From positions 1 to 64,000 of the forward strand of contig BCJX01000016.1 in NCBI GenBank assembly GCA_001600415.1: a DNA stretch of 64,000 bases, read 5' to 3'. This document shows, one piece after another, positions 53,757 to 64,000 of the stretch. Made by a program: the position numbers and the translations under genes. The stretch's first letter is position 1; every line of letters begins with the position of its first letter. The notes beneath the pieces were generated by a model, which did no database searches, was not told the origin of the DNA, and saw only the letters and a program-made list of their open reading frames with translations. Source of the stretch: Pascua guehoae. Lineage: Eukaryota > Basidiomycota > Tremellomycetes > Trichosporonales > Trichosporonaceae.

Positions 53757-55060
53757 TTGGCTCGGCAGCAGATAATGCGCAATCTCTAGTCTCGCTACTC
53801 CCTCATACACGACGTATGAACATGGGCTCAGTCGTGCCTCGTCCCACACGGTTACCCAGGCAATGGCATTTATTGGTGGCAGCTATACACATGGACGGCT
53901 GCTGTGTACATTCTACTGCAGCACTGAGCACGTCGTTGGCTTCTGCATTGTGCCGGATGCCGTGCGATGAATTGGCATGCACTCGACTCCACTCTCCTGC
54001 ACTCGATTCAATTCATTCAACCATCTTGACCACGTTGCTAGGGCACCTTTCACCTTGCACGTTGTTCTGCTGATGGAGCCGCAACAGTGGCACGGAAAAG
54101 TCTTTGGGAGAATGGTGTAATGGCCCTCACTTGTTGCTTGCCTGCCACTGCCACTTGCCACTTGCCACTTGCCACTTGCTACTTGCCACTGGCCACTTGG
54201 CTGCTACTCGTCACTTGGCCTTCACTTAGCACCCCTACTAATTGCCCCAACTACTCATTCACATCGACGACCTCAGCACTGCGCCACACACCCTCCACGC
54301 AGCACAGGGGAGCCTTGCCGACCGTGAGAGCGGGCAAGGTGGACACGGCCAGGGATGCGGGGGTGAGGCGCAAGTGGGCGAGGCGGCTGGGGTCTTGATG
54401 CGGTGGTTGGTCATTTTAGCTGTTCCGGCGCTGGGATGCTGGCGGTGGTGGTTTGGGGGTTGTTGGATTTTTTTGTTTGAGCCGGCCGTGGAGAGGACGA
54501 GGGTGCAGTGGTTGGTGTTGGGAAGTGGACTGAAGGTTCACCTGAGGGCCAAGGGAGGCACTGTTGAGTTGTCTGATCTGGCACATGAGGTGACCGTGGC
54601 GAAAATTGAATGACGGGTGACAGGCAGATCGTTACAGTGACAGTGGCGAAATGTGGAAGCAATTATTCACCCATGCACCTGCAAAGCAGGCATTCAACTG
54701 CTAGTAGCCCATGCATGCCAGTGAAGGAGTGTTTGCTGATTGAGAAGCATGTTTTCGGTGGCATGGACAGAACCACCCTCGACGGATGATGCTGAGTGGT
54801 ATTGAGGTGGTGTGAGCCTTGTTCGGATCCGAAACGCTCAACGCGATCAAACGAAACGCGCCAGCACAGTGACTCAAACTGTGCGCGTACACATTCATTC
54901 ACACATGACTCAAACAAGCCACCGCCCAGCCTCTTAATGCTCTGCCATCAACCACTCTGCACTATTTCACTTCTGTCTCCACCCAGATTAACGGAACGGA
55001 CTGGATCCTGTCTCTCTCCCTACACTGACGACGACCACTCCACACCCGCACACATCGACT
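53757..55060. other. Intergenic region with heptamer repeats
   Basis: About ten tandem TTGCCAC-type heptamers lie at 54138-54205. A C/T-rich leader with TTAATGCTCTGCC and CACTATTTCACTTC precedes the NADAR gene. No convincing gene. Confidence 0.4.
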
Positions 55061-55768
55061 ATGCCTCCCCGAACCAACCAGCGAGGAGTCCGTGCCAAGC
55101 CCCGAGCCCGCGCCGTGCTCGGTGCCAACACGGCCAGCGTCGCTGACCCCAACGCCACCGACCCAGAGACCACCGAGTACCTTTACTTCTACGGCCACAC
55201 TCGCGGTCGATACGCCTGCCTCTCCAACTTCTTCTCTGCACCCTTCTCCGACCCCGACTACCCGGGCATCACATTCCCATGTTCCGAGCACTACATGATG
55301 TATCGCAAGGCACTCCTCTTCTCGCCTGACACTGAACACGCCCAGTGGATTCTCGAGACCAACTCACCCGCCGCGGCAAAGCGTATCGGGCGCACAGTGC
55401 CCAACTTCGATCCATCCACATGGGACGCGCACGCCGAGGGGGCAGTCGAGCGTGGCGTCTACCTCAAATTCAAGAATGCGCACGATGGGGAGCTGCGTGA
55501 TATCCTCATCGAGACTCGGGGGAGACGGCTGGTCGAAGCATCCCCGTACGATCGTATTTGGGGCATTGGGTTTAAATGGGAAGACGCCGAAAGGAATCAG
55601 CATCGTTGGGGCGAGAATCGGTGAGCACGAGCTGGGCCGAGCCTCTTTCGGTGGTCTCCCACTGACAGTAGACTTGGGAAAGTCCTTGAGCGAGTGCGCG
55701 AGCGCTTGATAAAGGAGATGGAGGAGGAAAACGGCAGTTCAGAGGCAGCGGCCAGTGATGGCGACTGA
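55061..55768 (+). CDS. NADAR/YbiA-like domain protein
   Basis: Exons 55061-55620 and 55669-55768 with a 48-nt GTGAGC...TGACAG intron give 219 residues. A basic N-terminal tail (MPPRTNQRGVRAKPRARAV) precedes the domain: YFYGHTRGRYACLSNFFSAP, the SEHYMMYRKALLF motif with conserved Glu, AAAKRIGRTV, NFDPSTWD, GVYLKFKNAHDGELRDIL and LVEASPYDRIWGIGFKW. Splicing supplies the family's expected WGENRLGKVLERVRERL ending, which supports the intron. NADAR proteins act on ADP-ribose or riboflavin-pathway glycosidic bonds; the substrate here is unknown. Acidic tail follows. Confidence 0.9.
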
Positions 55769-56248
55769 GTGCGACTCCCAGACGACTCCCAACTTAGAGG
55801 ACAGCATATCTACCTGCTTGTGGATACCTTAGCGACGCGTCCAACCAAGTCCAAGGCCATGATGCCGTGCTTTGACTCTGGGTGGGCTATGCTGAAGGTG
55901 CTACTTGGCTTCCGGCCCCTCCCGCTGCGGCCACGCAAGGCAGGTGGGACACGACCACGGCCGCTTGGCCGCTTTCCCAGCAGCCAACCGTCGGTTTCTG
56001 CCATATTCCAGACGTCCGACAGCCTTGTCGCAAGTGCACTTGTAGACCTCGCGTGATACATTTCACACACTATAACAGACCTAAATAATGATATGCACAA
56101 ATAAATGCTTCTGAACGTCACCGCTCCGACTCCTTCGTTCGGCCGGCCCTGCCGAAGCAATACCGGACGGCGTCAGGTCAATGATACCTTAGGGCTGGTA
56201 CGCATCGTCGTTGCACAAGGGGCACAAGGAGCACGCGACAGTCGCCAT
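55769..56248. other. Convergent intergenic region
   Basis: 3' flanks of the NADAR gene and of the transferase gene. AAATAATGATATGCACAAATAAATG near 56082-56106 is an A/T-rich tract of the kind seen at fungal polyadenylation sites. No gene seen. Confidence 0.4.
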
Positions 56249-57622
56249 CTACGCATTGACACATTCACTTCGCCGCATCTCCCAGTACGCCGCCCGCATG
56301 CGGTCAGCATAGCTCGCGAGCTGGCCAAACACCGCCGCTGCGTCGCCGAGGCGCCCGCCCTCGGCGAGGGTGTCACCCAGGAACTCGAGGGCGAGGGGGA
56401 CCGGCGTGGGCGTGTCGTCTTTCTCGATTTCACGCGTGCGCGTGGGCCACGCACTGAGCGCGCCGTCGGCTACGGGTACGGAAACGGCAGCGCCAGCCAT
56501 GTACGGTGCGAGGGCGGGGAGGAGGGGTGCGCGGGCCGCAGACGTCGCACGGATCACGCCGCGGAGATAGTTCCACGCCGAGGCGTTGTGGGGGATGCGG
56601 TGAATCTCGGAGAGTGCGTACCTGCAAAGTGTTGTCAGTGTGGGACACAAGCCAAAGGCACTCAGAGGAAGCACTCACGCGATCTCGTCGTCGGTATTGT
56701 CCTTGGCCGCAGCACCGGGGCGACCCATGCGCAGGAACCAACGCCAGCCCCACGCAGAGTTGTTGCGCCCGTCAGCGGCCAGCATACGCTCGCACCATGC
56801 AAGCTCCTCTGCCCAGCGCTCCTCGGAGATGCGGCCAAGCTCTGAGAAGTGGCAGTACAGCCAGTGCAGGTATGCCCAGGTGTGGTAGTTCTTCGGGTCT
56901 GGGACGAGCGATTCGTGAATGAACTCGATCTCCTCGGTAGGGTCCTTGGGCGAGATATTTGTCATGAGCAGGAGGCGGTGGTGCCTGGGTGTGAGCAAGA
57001 GAGGAGTGGTGGGGTTGAAGATGGGACATTGTGGATTCTCCCAGCCAACATAGAGGAGGCAACGCACCACACCTGATAGCTCTTGAGATTCTCGCGCGCA
57101 AACGTGTTCATGAGCTCGAGTTCGTCCGTCAGATCCTTCTTGAGTGCGATGAGGGTGGCCAGACGGTACTGCCTGCGGGTCAGAGGTTGTACACACCGGT
57201 AACTCACCAAACCGTGTAGTGGGCTGGGCACATGCGAATAATCGAGTAGGTGAGATCGAGCACACGCTCACTCTTCTCGTCCGCCGCGGATACGGCGCGG
57301 AAGTAGTCCATCGAGTCGCGATCTGGGATTAGCATTAGACCTGGGAGGCAAGAGACGGAACCTAGTGAGGACAATGTCGACCCTACGGCATACCTAGTCG
57401 TACAGTACACCGTGGAGGATAATACTGGCGCGGTATATCCATGAACGGCACCGCTGTGCGACACGCTCGACTCACACTCATCAGAGTACATGATGGGCAT
57501 GACGGGGTTCGGGCCGTCATCCTGTGGGATGGGGACAATGTCTGCCCACGCCTCACGCTCCTTGAGGGGAATGTACGCGTCGTCGGACTGAGTGAGCACG
57601 AGTTTGGGTGGTGACGTACCAT
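56249..57622 (-). CDS. RAM2: Protein farnesyltransferase/geranylgeranyltransferase I alpha subunit
   Basis: Six exons on the minus strand: 57622-57620 (ATG only), 57587-57476, 57322-57208, 57172-57068, 56984-56679, 56621-56249; 337 residues. Introns of 32, 153, 35, 83, 57 nt all have GT-AG ends. The start is diagnostic: SDDAYIPLKEREAWADIVPI, then MYSDEYRDSMDYFRAV across the second junction. Prenyltransferase alpha repeats follow: HYTVWQYRL, SYQVWHHRLLLM, NYHTWAYLHWLY, NSAWGWRWFLR and NASAWNYLRG. The alpha subunit pairs with a farnesyl- or geranylgeranyl-transferase beta subunit to prenylate CAAX proteins such as Ras and Rho. Size and repeat number fit the family. The ATG-only first exon is the weakest part of the model. 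Confidence 0.9.
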
Positions 57623-58958
57623 TGTGTAAGTTGCAGAGGGAGTGAAGCGACGAAATGAGGAGGTGCGGAAGGTGGGATGAGGTCAATGAAGGGAGGTACG
57701 ATGGAAGGCGATGAGAGAAAAGGCGTTGGTAAAGTAGGGTTGCGATGTAGTGAGAAGAGTGGACAAGCAAGAGTTGGAGTGGAGAGAGAGAGGCAGACAG
57801 AACAGACAATAGGACGATTTGATTGTGGACAATGGAGGACGTGGTGGTGGTGGTGGGGTGTTCAAGCCACCGAGGCCACCCAAGTCAACCCAGAACAATG
57901 TCAAGACGCGTTGAAACCGGACGAGGGACACATCGTCGTCATGACACGTGTCAGACGCGTGTCATATTGGTCGCGGAATCAAAATCCATACACCTCCCTG
58001 TCTGTGCACCTGTGTGGCACTTGGTGTTGTTCGAACCGCCTCCTGTTACGTGTTACAGTTTTTTTTTCTCAGCATCAGTGACGAGCGACTTACACCACAC
58101 TGCTCAAGTGCTACGCATGCTACGCAGAAGGAACGCGAAGGACAAGGCAGATAATTATAGTAGTAGGTAGCAATGAAACACATGCACACATGCGCTGCCA
58201 ACGATCACCAGGCCCAAAAGGCTCCACTATGCGATTAACGCCAATCTGGACCAGGGTGACCGCCCGCCCGAGATGAGACGACTGTGCGACTGCTCCAGCA
58301 ACTCATAACACGGCCTCGGTCAAGATGGAACACCGACCATGGACCATGGGCCATGGGGCTGACGGTTGTGTCAACCGCACTGTGCAGACTGAAAACAACC
58401 AGATGGTCGACAACCAGAGTCTGACCCGGGATGGAATGCTGGAAGCGGCTGCTTTCTTGGTCAGCCAGCAGGCGGGGGGGGGGGGGGGCGGTGGTAGTCC
58501 AGACATCCGACTTCAAGGACGAGCGGAACCTTTTTGTTGCTGCTCTCACCCAGGGATCAGTTTGAACTGTGATTTGGCCAAATCGGGGCGCACCACCCGA
58601 GGCGTTCTTGTCGCCACCCAAAATGCGCTAGTCGCGACCACCTGTCTCACCCACACTGTCACTATTGCACTATACATCTTTCCGCTTGCGTTTACTCTCC
58701 CAGTGCAGGCACCTCCTGGGTCACGTTGAGACCACGCTGACACCACGTTCTGCCACTTGGTCGGCGATATCGCGCGACAGGGCAATGCCGAAATACGCCC
58801 ATCTCTGCGCTTTATATTGGTCCTGTGGACCGGTTGGTATCCAGCTCATTACCCCAAAATATTTGTCAGGAGGATCAACCTCCGTGGTAGGCCTCCCTCG
58901 CACGGAGTTACCTCCCCTTCCCCGTACGGCAGGTGGATAAAACCGAGTGGGTAATTAA
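57623..58958. other. Intergenic region
   Basis: Promoter side of the transferase gene, then low-complexity DNA including T9 (58062), a G14 run (58475) and a CATGGACCATGGGCCATGGGG palindrome-like cluster (58338). No gene supported. Confidence 0.35.
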
Positions 58959-59145
58959 GTATATATAATAACATAGACAAAGGTCGCTTGTGATGGCAAC
59001 ACCAGGCGTACCTCCACTGGTCCTCTGAGGGATTGGCCGCCCTCAGAGGCTCAGCGGTTGGGAACCACCTCCTAGGGCGGAGGGGTAATAACCCTTTTGG
59101 CTAATGGTTCTGACTACCCTCTCGCCCCACCCCAAGTCACAACTG
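58959..59145 (+). ncRNA. Candidate structured RNA (unassigned)
   Basis: A TATA-like GTATATATAATAAC (58961-58974) is followed within 60 nt by three consecutive hairpin-forming segments. These are CTCTGAGGG...CCCTCAGAG (about 59023-59050), CCTCC...GGAGG (about 59068-59083) and GGGGTAATAACCC (about 59083-59095). The only frames are very short. I do not recognise an RNA family, so this is a prediction from sequence symmetry only. Confidence 0.25.
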
Positions 59146-59267
59146 GCGACGCCCCATTACTTTGGTCGATGAACATGCCTGGCATCGTATTATAGCAACG
59201 CGAAATCTGTCAACGACCAGGATGACCCCCAGCACTGTCCATAAACTGTGGCCGATGCAACCAACCA
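59146..59267. other. 3' flank of the carboxylesterase
   Basis: No feature recognised. Confidence 0.3.
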
Positions 59268-61840
59268 CTAGCTGGTGTACATCTGGAAGTCCCACTTAAC
59301 CTTGTCGCCCCAGAACCCATCCGGGCAGGCTGGCGCGCTACCGCCATCGCCGAGAACGCGGACGTCCTGACCATTGCTGCTACTTGAGCAGAGGACCGGC
59401 GCCCATTCAGAGTCGGGGACGCCAGTGGCGATAAAGCTCGACCAGAGTGACAGGACTTCTGCCGTCTGGAACGTTAGTAGGCAAGACGGTCACTGGAACA
59501 AGAAGGGTGTTTGATGGTGTGGTTCGTCGAGGCTGACTACTTACAATGGAGGTGTTGGCGGAACCAAAAGTGATGAGAATGTCGTCCTGCGCGCATCAGC
59601 TACCTCATCCCCCTCTCCACCAAGGCGAAGTGTGACACATTGACAGGCCAGACATACCTCATGGCACACTCGACCGCTGCATTGGGTATTCCACACATTG
59701 TCTGGGTACGTCGCACCTTGGTGGAACTCTGCGACGTAAGCAGATCCACCATTACAGCCCCAGAGTTGTGCTGCGGCTCGAGCGGGGCAGCGGAACACGC
59801 CATCGGTGAGTCCCTCTGCAAGCGCTTCGTAGGGTGCACCATCTGAGTACTGCTCCGCGACCAGGGCAGCGCGATTTGCGTCAAGGAAAGCGTGAAAGGA
59901 CGGCACTGGGAGCCTTCCCGCCACGCTGCCCCCTTCGTATGCGACGGTTGTGATGAGGAGAGGGAAGTCGATGGGGTCGATCGTCAAGTTGTTCGGGGCA
60001 TTCCACAGCGCAAACGTAGGTTCGTGAGGGAGCGAGGGTACGCCAAACGTGGGACGGAAAGCTTGAATGAGCGACAATCCACGACACTGATTGTTCTCAC
60101 GCTCGATGAATGGCACACCAGTAATGGGCAGATTACCGCTGCCTGCCACATTGATAAGCATACTGCCGAGACCAATAATCTCCTCCGCCGAGAGGGCGGC
60201 GCATTCCTCGGGAGTTTTCCCCGCGTAGAAATAGTCCTGGAGCTGGCTAGTGGCAGAGACTGGGGCCATCCCAATGTCCTGATTGTAAGTATAGGTCGCG
60301 CTCAGGGAGGGTGGGCTCACAATCGGGTCAGACTGGGAGATGATTCGGTGAAACAGCCCCTCGACCGCTGGAGTCGCCCAAAGTGCTGACAGTCAGCACC
60401 CCACGATGGAGAACTGACACTTGTTTGCTCCACCTACCGCGGATAAGGCTTGCACCAGAACTGTGGCCACCGATCGTGACACGGGTCTTGTCGCCACCCA
60501 GGGCTGCCGCCCAGTCCTGCACTGCATGGAGGCCTAGGACGACATCTTTCACGCCCAGATTTGGGTCCGACCCGCTCGGCGAAGTCGCAGGCGGGAGGAA
60601 CCCGAGTGCGGCGAGACTGGTGATTGTTAGCCCTACTGCCCTCCTGCCAGCGGGAACCATTCCCAGAACCCGTGACTAGTTCGTGCTTACCGGTACTGAA
60701 GGACGATGACGACGTTACCCAAACTGGCAAGAGGAGTTCCGTCCAGGCCGGATGCGACGGCGCCACCGATTGCGAACGATCCGCCGTGAATCCTAGGTGT
60801 CAGCGCTTACGCGCCGGGAAATGAGTTGAAGGGGAGTCCAAAATTGTTCTGGGCCCGAACTGCCGCGGTATGTATGATGGGCGACAGGGGTGGCTGTGAC
60901 TTTGTTGTGAACGCATGGACCGCATCGGCGGGATGGCTCGAGCACATCCTACCAGCGGCCGTCCCATCACGGCGTTGCGGAGCACAGTCGCAATATGAAG
61001 CCAGTGACTCACCAGACGAAAATAGGCGCTCCGGTGGCGTTGGCGGGAGTATACACAACTGCATAAAGGCAATCCTCATTCTGGGGGTGTCCTTTCGGGA
61101 TTGCGTCGTTGGGAAACTGCGGGCATACGGGAGGCAGTCCCTTATTGTCGGGGCTGAAGTCAGCAGATGTCTCGGACATGCGGGGAACAATGTCTTTTGG
61201 GGAACTGGACACAGGTTGAACGCAGGAGCACGTGTGGGTCTCTACCATACCTGCGTGTGCCTGTGCACAGCGTGTGGTTTGGCAGGTGAACGGACTCCAC
61301 GGTCCGGGCTCTGCATGTTCCGAGGTAAACGGCGTACGCCACCTCTTGTCCAACAAACGCCCTGGTGCACGACCAACATAACTTTCTGGTTTATTCGACT
61401 CACCCGACCGAAGGAGCAGACACTGAATCAGCCCAGCGGGCAGCCACGCCATACTTTAGGGTATAGCGGCAGCCACTTGTAGTCGTGCTGCCAGTCACAG
61501 TCTCGTTCCCGATGATGATCGTGCAGGTAGCATTGTGAGGGACTGCAGAGGTGGAAGGTGACGGGGAGGCTGTTGCGGTCGAAGAGACGGTCGAAGAAGC
61601 AGAGAAATTGGCAGCAGAAGAGGATGCGGTGGCTGAGACGCGGCACCGACGCACGGTGGCGGTGGCGGAAGAAGCAACGGTGGCAACAGGCAATCCGGTG
61701 GCGTTCGTGGCGGAGGGGAGAAGGCCCCGTTGCGGGTCGGCAGCAGACACAACCTCCGATGTGTAAGCGACAGGGTTCGCGGCCGACAAAACCAGCGTAG
61801 AGACGACCCCAAGAATGGTGGCAAAGTTGAGTAACTTCAT
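59268..61840 (-). CDS. Secreted type-B carboxylesterase with Ser/Thr-rich N-terminal extension
   Basis: Seven exons: 61840-61404, 61204-61013, 60792-60691, 60616-60421, 60359-59658, 59586-59545, 59465-59268; 622 residues. Signal peptide MKLLNFATILGVVSTLVLSA. A ~90-residue Ser/Thr/Ala-rich stretch follows, likely O-glycosylated. Then come NEDCLYAVVYTP, the oxyanion-hole motif WIHGGSF (across a splice junction), YRLAALGFLPP and the nucleophile elbow GGHSSGAS. GLFHRIISQSDP follows, then AYEGGS (acid), VCHEDDILITFG (His) and TAEVLSLWSSFIATGVPD near the end. The triad Ser-Glu-His is complete. Substrate unknown; extracellular ester hydrolysis expected. An alternative start nine bases upstream exists. 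The first intron (61403-61205) is chosen by phase and is the least sure. Confidence 0.85.
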
Positions 61841-63046
61841 GGTGTGCACACTCCCACCGGGGGTGATGTGGGATGACGTTCTTAAAGTGTGTGGCTGTAA
61901 AGGGTTTTGGTCGGCGTACTGTATACCGCCTCCTCGGAGCTACCCGACAAGGGCTATCAAGGATTAAAAAGTAGGGGAGTGAAAGGAAGAGGGAGGATGG
62001 AGTTGAAGGGAAACATGGGTCAAACGGCGAGTTATATATTGTGTTCGGCCATCCCAAAGGACCTGGGAACGGGAGCTGAATTGCCGGGACATAAACAACG
62101 TGCCTCACATTTGCAGCACGCTCCCTGCCATCAACGATGTTCACCCGAAGTGACCCGAGTACACTGGTGTGAGGAATGTGTAGCGTTGTCCAAGCACGGA
62201 CGCCGCACAACTTTGAACGCTCGTGCGTGCTTACTGCGCGGGAGGTGAACGGATCCACTGATGTCTACACCCACCACGCACGGTGAACGGATTCACTCAT
62301 GTCTACACCTACCACGTACGGAATAGGCTGCCACCGCATTGTGAAAGGGGTATAGTCCATATTGTGCCGGGAATGTGGACAGATGTATGTGACACACCCC
62401 GTCTTCTGTACTGATATCAATAAGATCTCCATATAACTGGTAACAGACACAGGACGGCTACATGTGCGTCAGGGAGTGGGTAGTGGGGACGGCTGGGGCG
62501 GCATCAAAAAAGAAGAGGCCGTGCTCAAAGGACTTGTTGACGTGTCATGCAAGAGCACACGAGGAAACGGCGGTATGCTTCTTTTTTTTCGCATCCTCCA
62601 AAGGAATGATTGAAGCGCAAGGCGTTGGAGGCATGCCTGTCATGGGAGGCTCTCATGCGTACGACGCATGTCAGAGGCGGCAAGGGACGGGCGATACTTC
62701 TTGTCGTGGCCAGTTTTGTCCAGTCCCTCATGTACCAACTCTTTGAAGCCGCATTGTGGTTGGGAAGGTGGTGGAATCTGACCAAGACTACCTCAGTCAT
62801 AACTAAGGTCGTAACAGAGTCGCACACATGCACACATAGCATGCAGACTTATCTCTTGGGGGACATTTGGCCATGGCAGCGGTTGGAGCAAAGTGCCACA
62901 CACACACACTGCACGTGTCGTGCCTGAATTTAAACGAGCCAAGCGAGCAATCAACATTTTGGACCGAGAGGCATTTGGTTCAAACGTCATGCATTCACAG
63001 CTCACCACTCACTCACAAACACCACATTGATCATTCATCGCAAACC
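61841..63046. other. Divergent intergenic region
   Basis: Shared upstream DNA of the esterase and the gene at 63047. A 38-bp direct repeat lies at 62245-62282 and 62283-62320 (TGAACGGATYCACT, ATGTCTACACC, ACCACG). No gene supported. Confidence 0.4.
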
Positions 63047-64000
63047 ATGCGTGCAAGCAAGGTAAGCTACAACGATAGTCTCCCTGCTAACATACAAGCC
63101 AGGAAACCCCAAGTCAACAAGCCGGGCATCGGCCCAAGGAAGCGCGAGAGGCAAGGGCAAGGCAACTGGGCAGGGCGCAAAGCCGGGCAGGAAAGCCGCC
63201 GACAAGCCCAAGCCCAAGCCCAAGCCGGTGCCCGAGTACCACTCGTCGTCTGAAGACGAAGAACTCGTTGGTGGCGACGACAAGGCGTTGAGCTCAGACG
63301 ACGATGACGAGAAAGCTACTCCGTCTGTCCCTGTTGTTGCCGAGGCGACGAAAGGCGGCAAGTCCAAGGGAAAGGGCAAGGGAAAGGGAACGGGCAAGAA
63401 GGGCAAGGTGTTCCTCGAGGATAAGGTGAGTGCAGCTCAGCGTGCCAAGGCTCGGTGGCATTAGTAGTGGTGGCATTAGTAGTGATCTTCGAGGAGTGCA
63501 CACGACAAGCGTGAGAGTGAGACGAGCAGGGCGAGAACGCCATGCAAGTGACCAGACGTCCGACTTACTGTGGCTGGGGAGGGGACCGATATCCCCCCAT
63601 CATAAACCCACCCGTCGGACCCCCGCTCCAAGCCTGTTCTGCATCTCGTCTCTCTGCATCTTCTCACAATGTCACGTTTACCTACCCTCCCGTTGCCAAC
63701 ATCACTAATACCAGGCTGGACTTCTTTCCCTCATCACCTCGGTCACAGACTCCAAGGACGCGGTCGTCTCGTCCAAGCTCGAACGCGAACGCGGGCGTGC
63801 CGCCGCCGTGCAGGCCCGTGAGGGCGAGAAGAAGAAGGTGGGGAAGAAGGCAAATGAGCGAGCAAAGGCATTGGTGAGTACTTATGAGATCGATGGGAAG
63901 CAACGAGCTACCATGTGATGACGTCCCACTCCCTCTCGCCAGCCCTTTCATTCCTTCCTAAACTTGTTGTTGCGGTTCCTCTGCAACTCACACCCGTCCA
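63047..64000 (+). CDS. Small basic nuclear-type protein, possibly Loc1-like ribosome assembly factor (3' end outside window)
   Basis: Exon 1 63047-63061 (MRASK), a 37-nt GTAAGC intron with CTAAC branch site, exon 2 63099-63425, a 289-nt intron and exon 3 63715-63873 ending at GTGAGT; later exons lie beyond the edge. Exon 2 is rich in Lys/Gly/Pro (KAADKPKPKPKPVPEY), then acidic (HSSSEDEELVGGDDKALSSD) and KGKGKGKGTGKKGK. It ends KVFLEDK and exon 3 continues AGLLSLITSVTDSKDAVVSS, KLERERGRAAA, EKKK. The last pattern recalls the conserved core of Loc1-type 60S assembly factors, but similarity is judged by eye and charged repeats can mislead. Confidence 0.5.

Noticed and set aside
58470..58490. Protein with a poly-Gly stretch near 58475
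   Set aside because: A G run in low-complexity intergenic DNA; no domain or splice support.
59095..59110. U2 snRNA
   Set aside because: Only CCTTTTGGCTAA is shared; the branch-site recognition region and Sm site are not found.
60421..60450. Splice donor CGCG/GTAGGT in the esterase
   Set aside because: It looks canonical but gives the wrong phase for the next exon; the donor after AAACAA at 60421 keeps the frame.

Overview
The window looks like a basidiomycete fungal nuclear chromosome, probably a tremellomycete-type yeast (order inferred, not proven). The evidence is GT-AG introns of about 32-80 nt with CTAAC/CTGAC-like branch sites, CT-rich leaders before start codons, and Ty3 chromoviruses ending in chromodomains. 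The first ~52 kb is a nest of decayed retrotransposons. The last ~11.5 kb is ordinary gene-bearing DNA.

Layout: 1-249 is an LTR (family LTR1) with a 23-bp minisatellite. 256-2429 holds two oppositely oriented halves of a MULE DNA transposase. 2690-4638 is a dead copia gag split by an LTR-like insertion. 4639-~11045 is a longer Ty1/copia element with a frameshifted gag-pol. 11049-13933 is a 5'-truncated chromovirus (gypsy2) carrying a 421-bp inverted-repeat insertion. 16273-24435 is a full-length chromovirus (gypsy1) with two LTRs and target duplication CCTAG, inserted inside an older LTR (LTR-Q). 25369-35643 (copy A, plus strand) and 39674-45415 (copy B, minus strand) are two copies of another Ty3-like element. 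A spliced gene (37508-39161) lies between A and B. 45422-51284 is a third chromovirus (gypsy3), truncated at its 3' end by copy B.

Most interesting signal: gypsy1 carries, between the end of pol and its 3' LTR, an intact ORF of about 1.6 kb on the OPPOSITE strand. It has a six-cysteine CX2CX6CX7CX2CX8C motif like a Zn2Cys6 cluster, a basic NLS-like patch and an acidic tail. A second convergent, five-exon gene beside copy B has a comparable motif (CX2CX6CX10CX2CX6C). Gypsy3 keeps the C-terminal end of an antisense ORF at the same place, about 150 bp past pol. Two spliced exon remnants downstream of gypsy2 carry a CX2CX6C half-motif. This suggests a recurrent convergent accessory gene of these retroelements. 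Gypsy1 and gypsy3 also each have a primer-binding site that is an exact complement (13 and 11 nt) of a segment inside their own LTR, about 33-37 nt after a TATA-like box. That is the arrangement of Tf1/sushi self-priming elements.

The right part encodes a repeat-rich coiled-coil protein (52516-53756), a NADAR/YbiA-like protein (55061-55768), the alpha subunit of protein farnesyltransferase/geranylgeranyltransferase I (57622-56249, six exons, introns down to 32 nt), a secreted type-B carboxylesterase (61840-59268, seven exons) and the 5' part of a small basic nuclear protein (63047 to the edge). The exon models are mine, from reading frame and splice signals. No tRNA, rRNA or CRISPR array was recognised.
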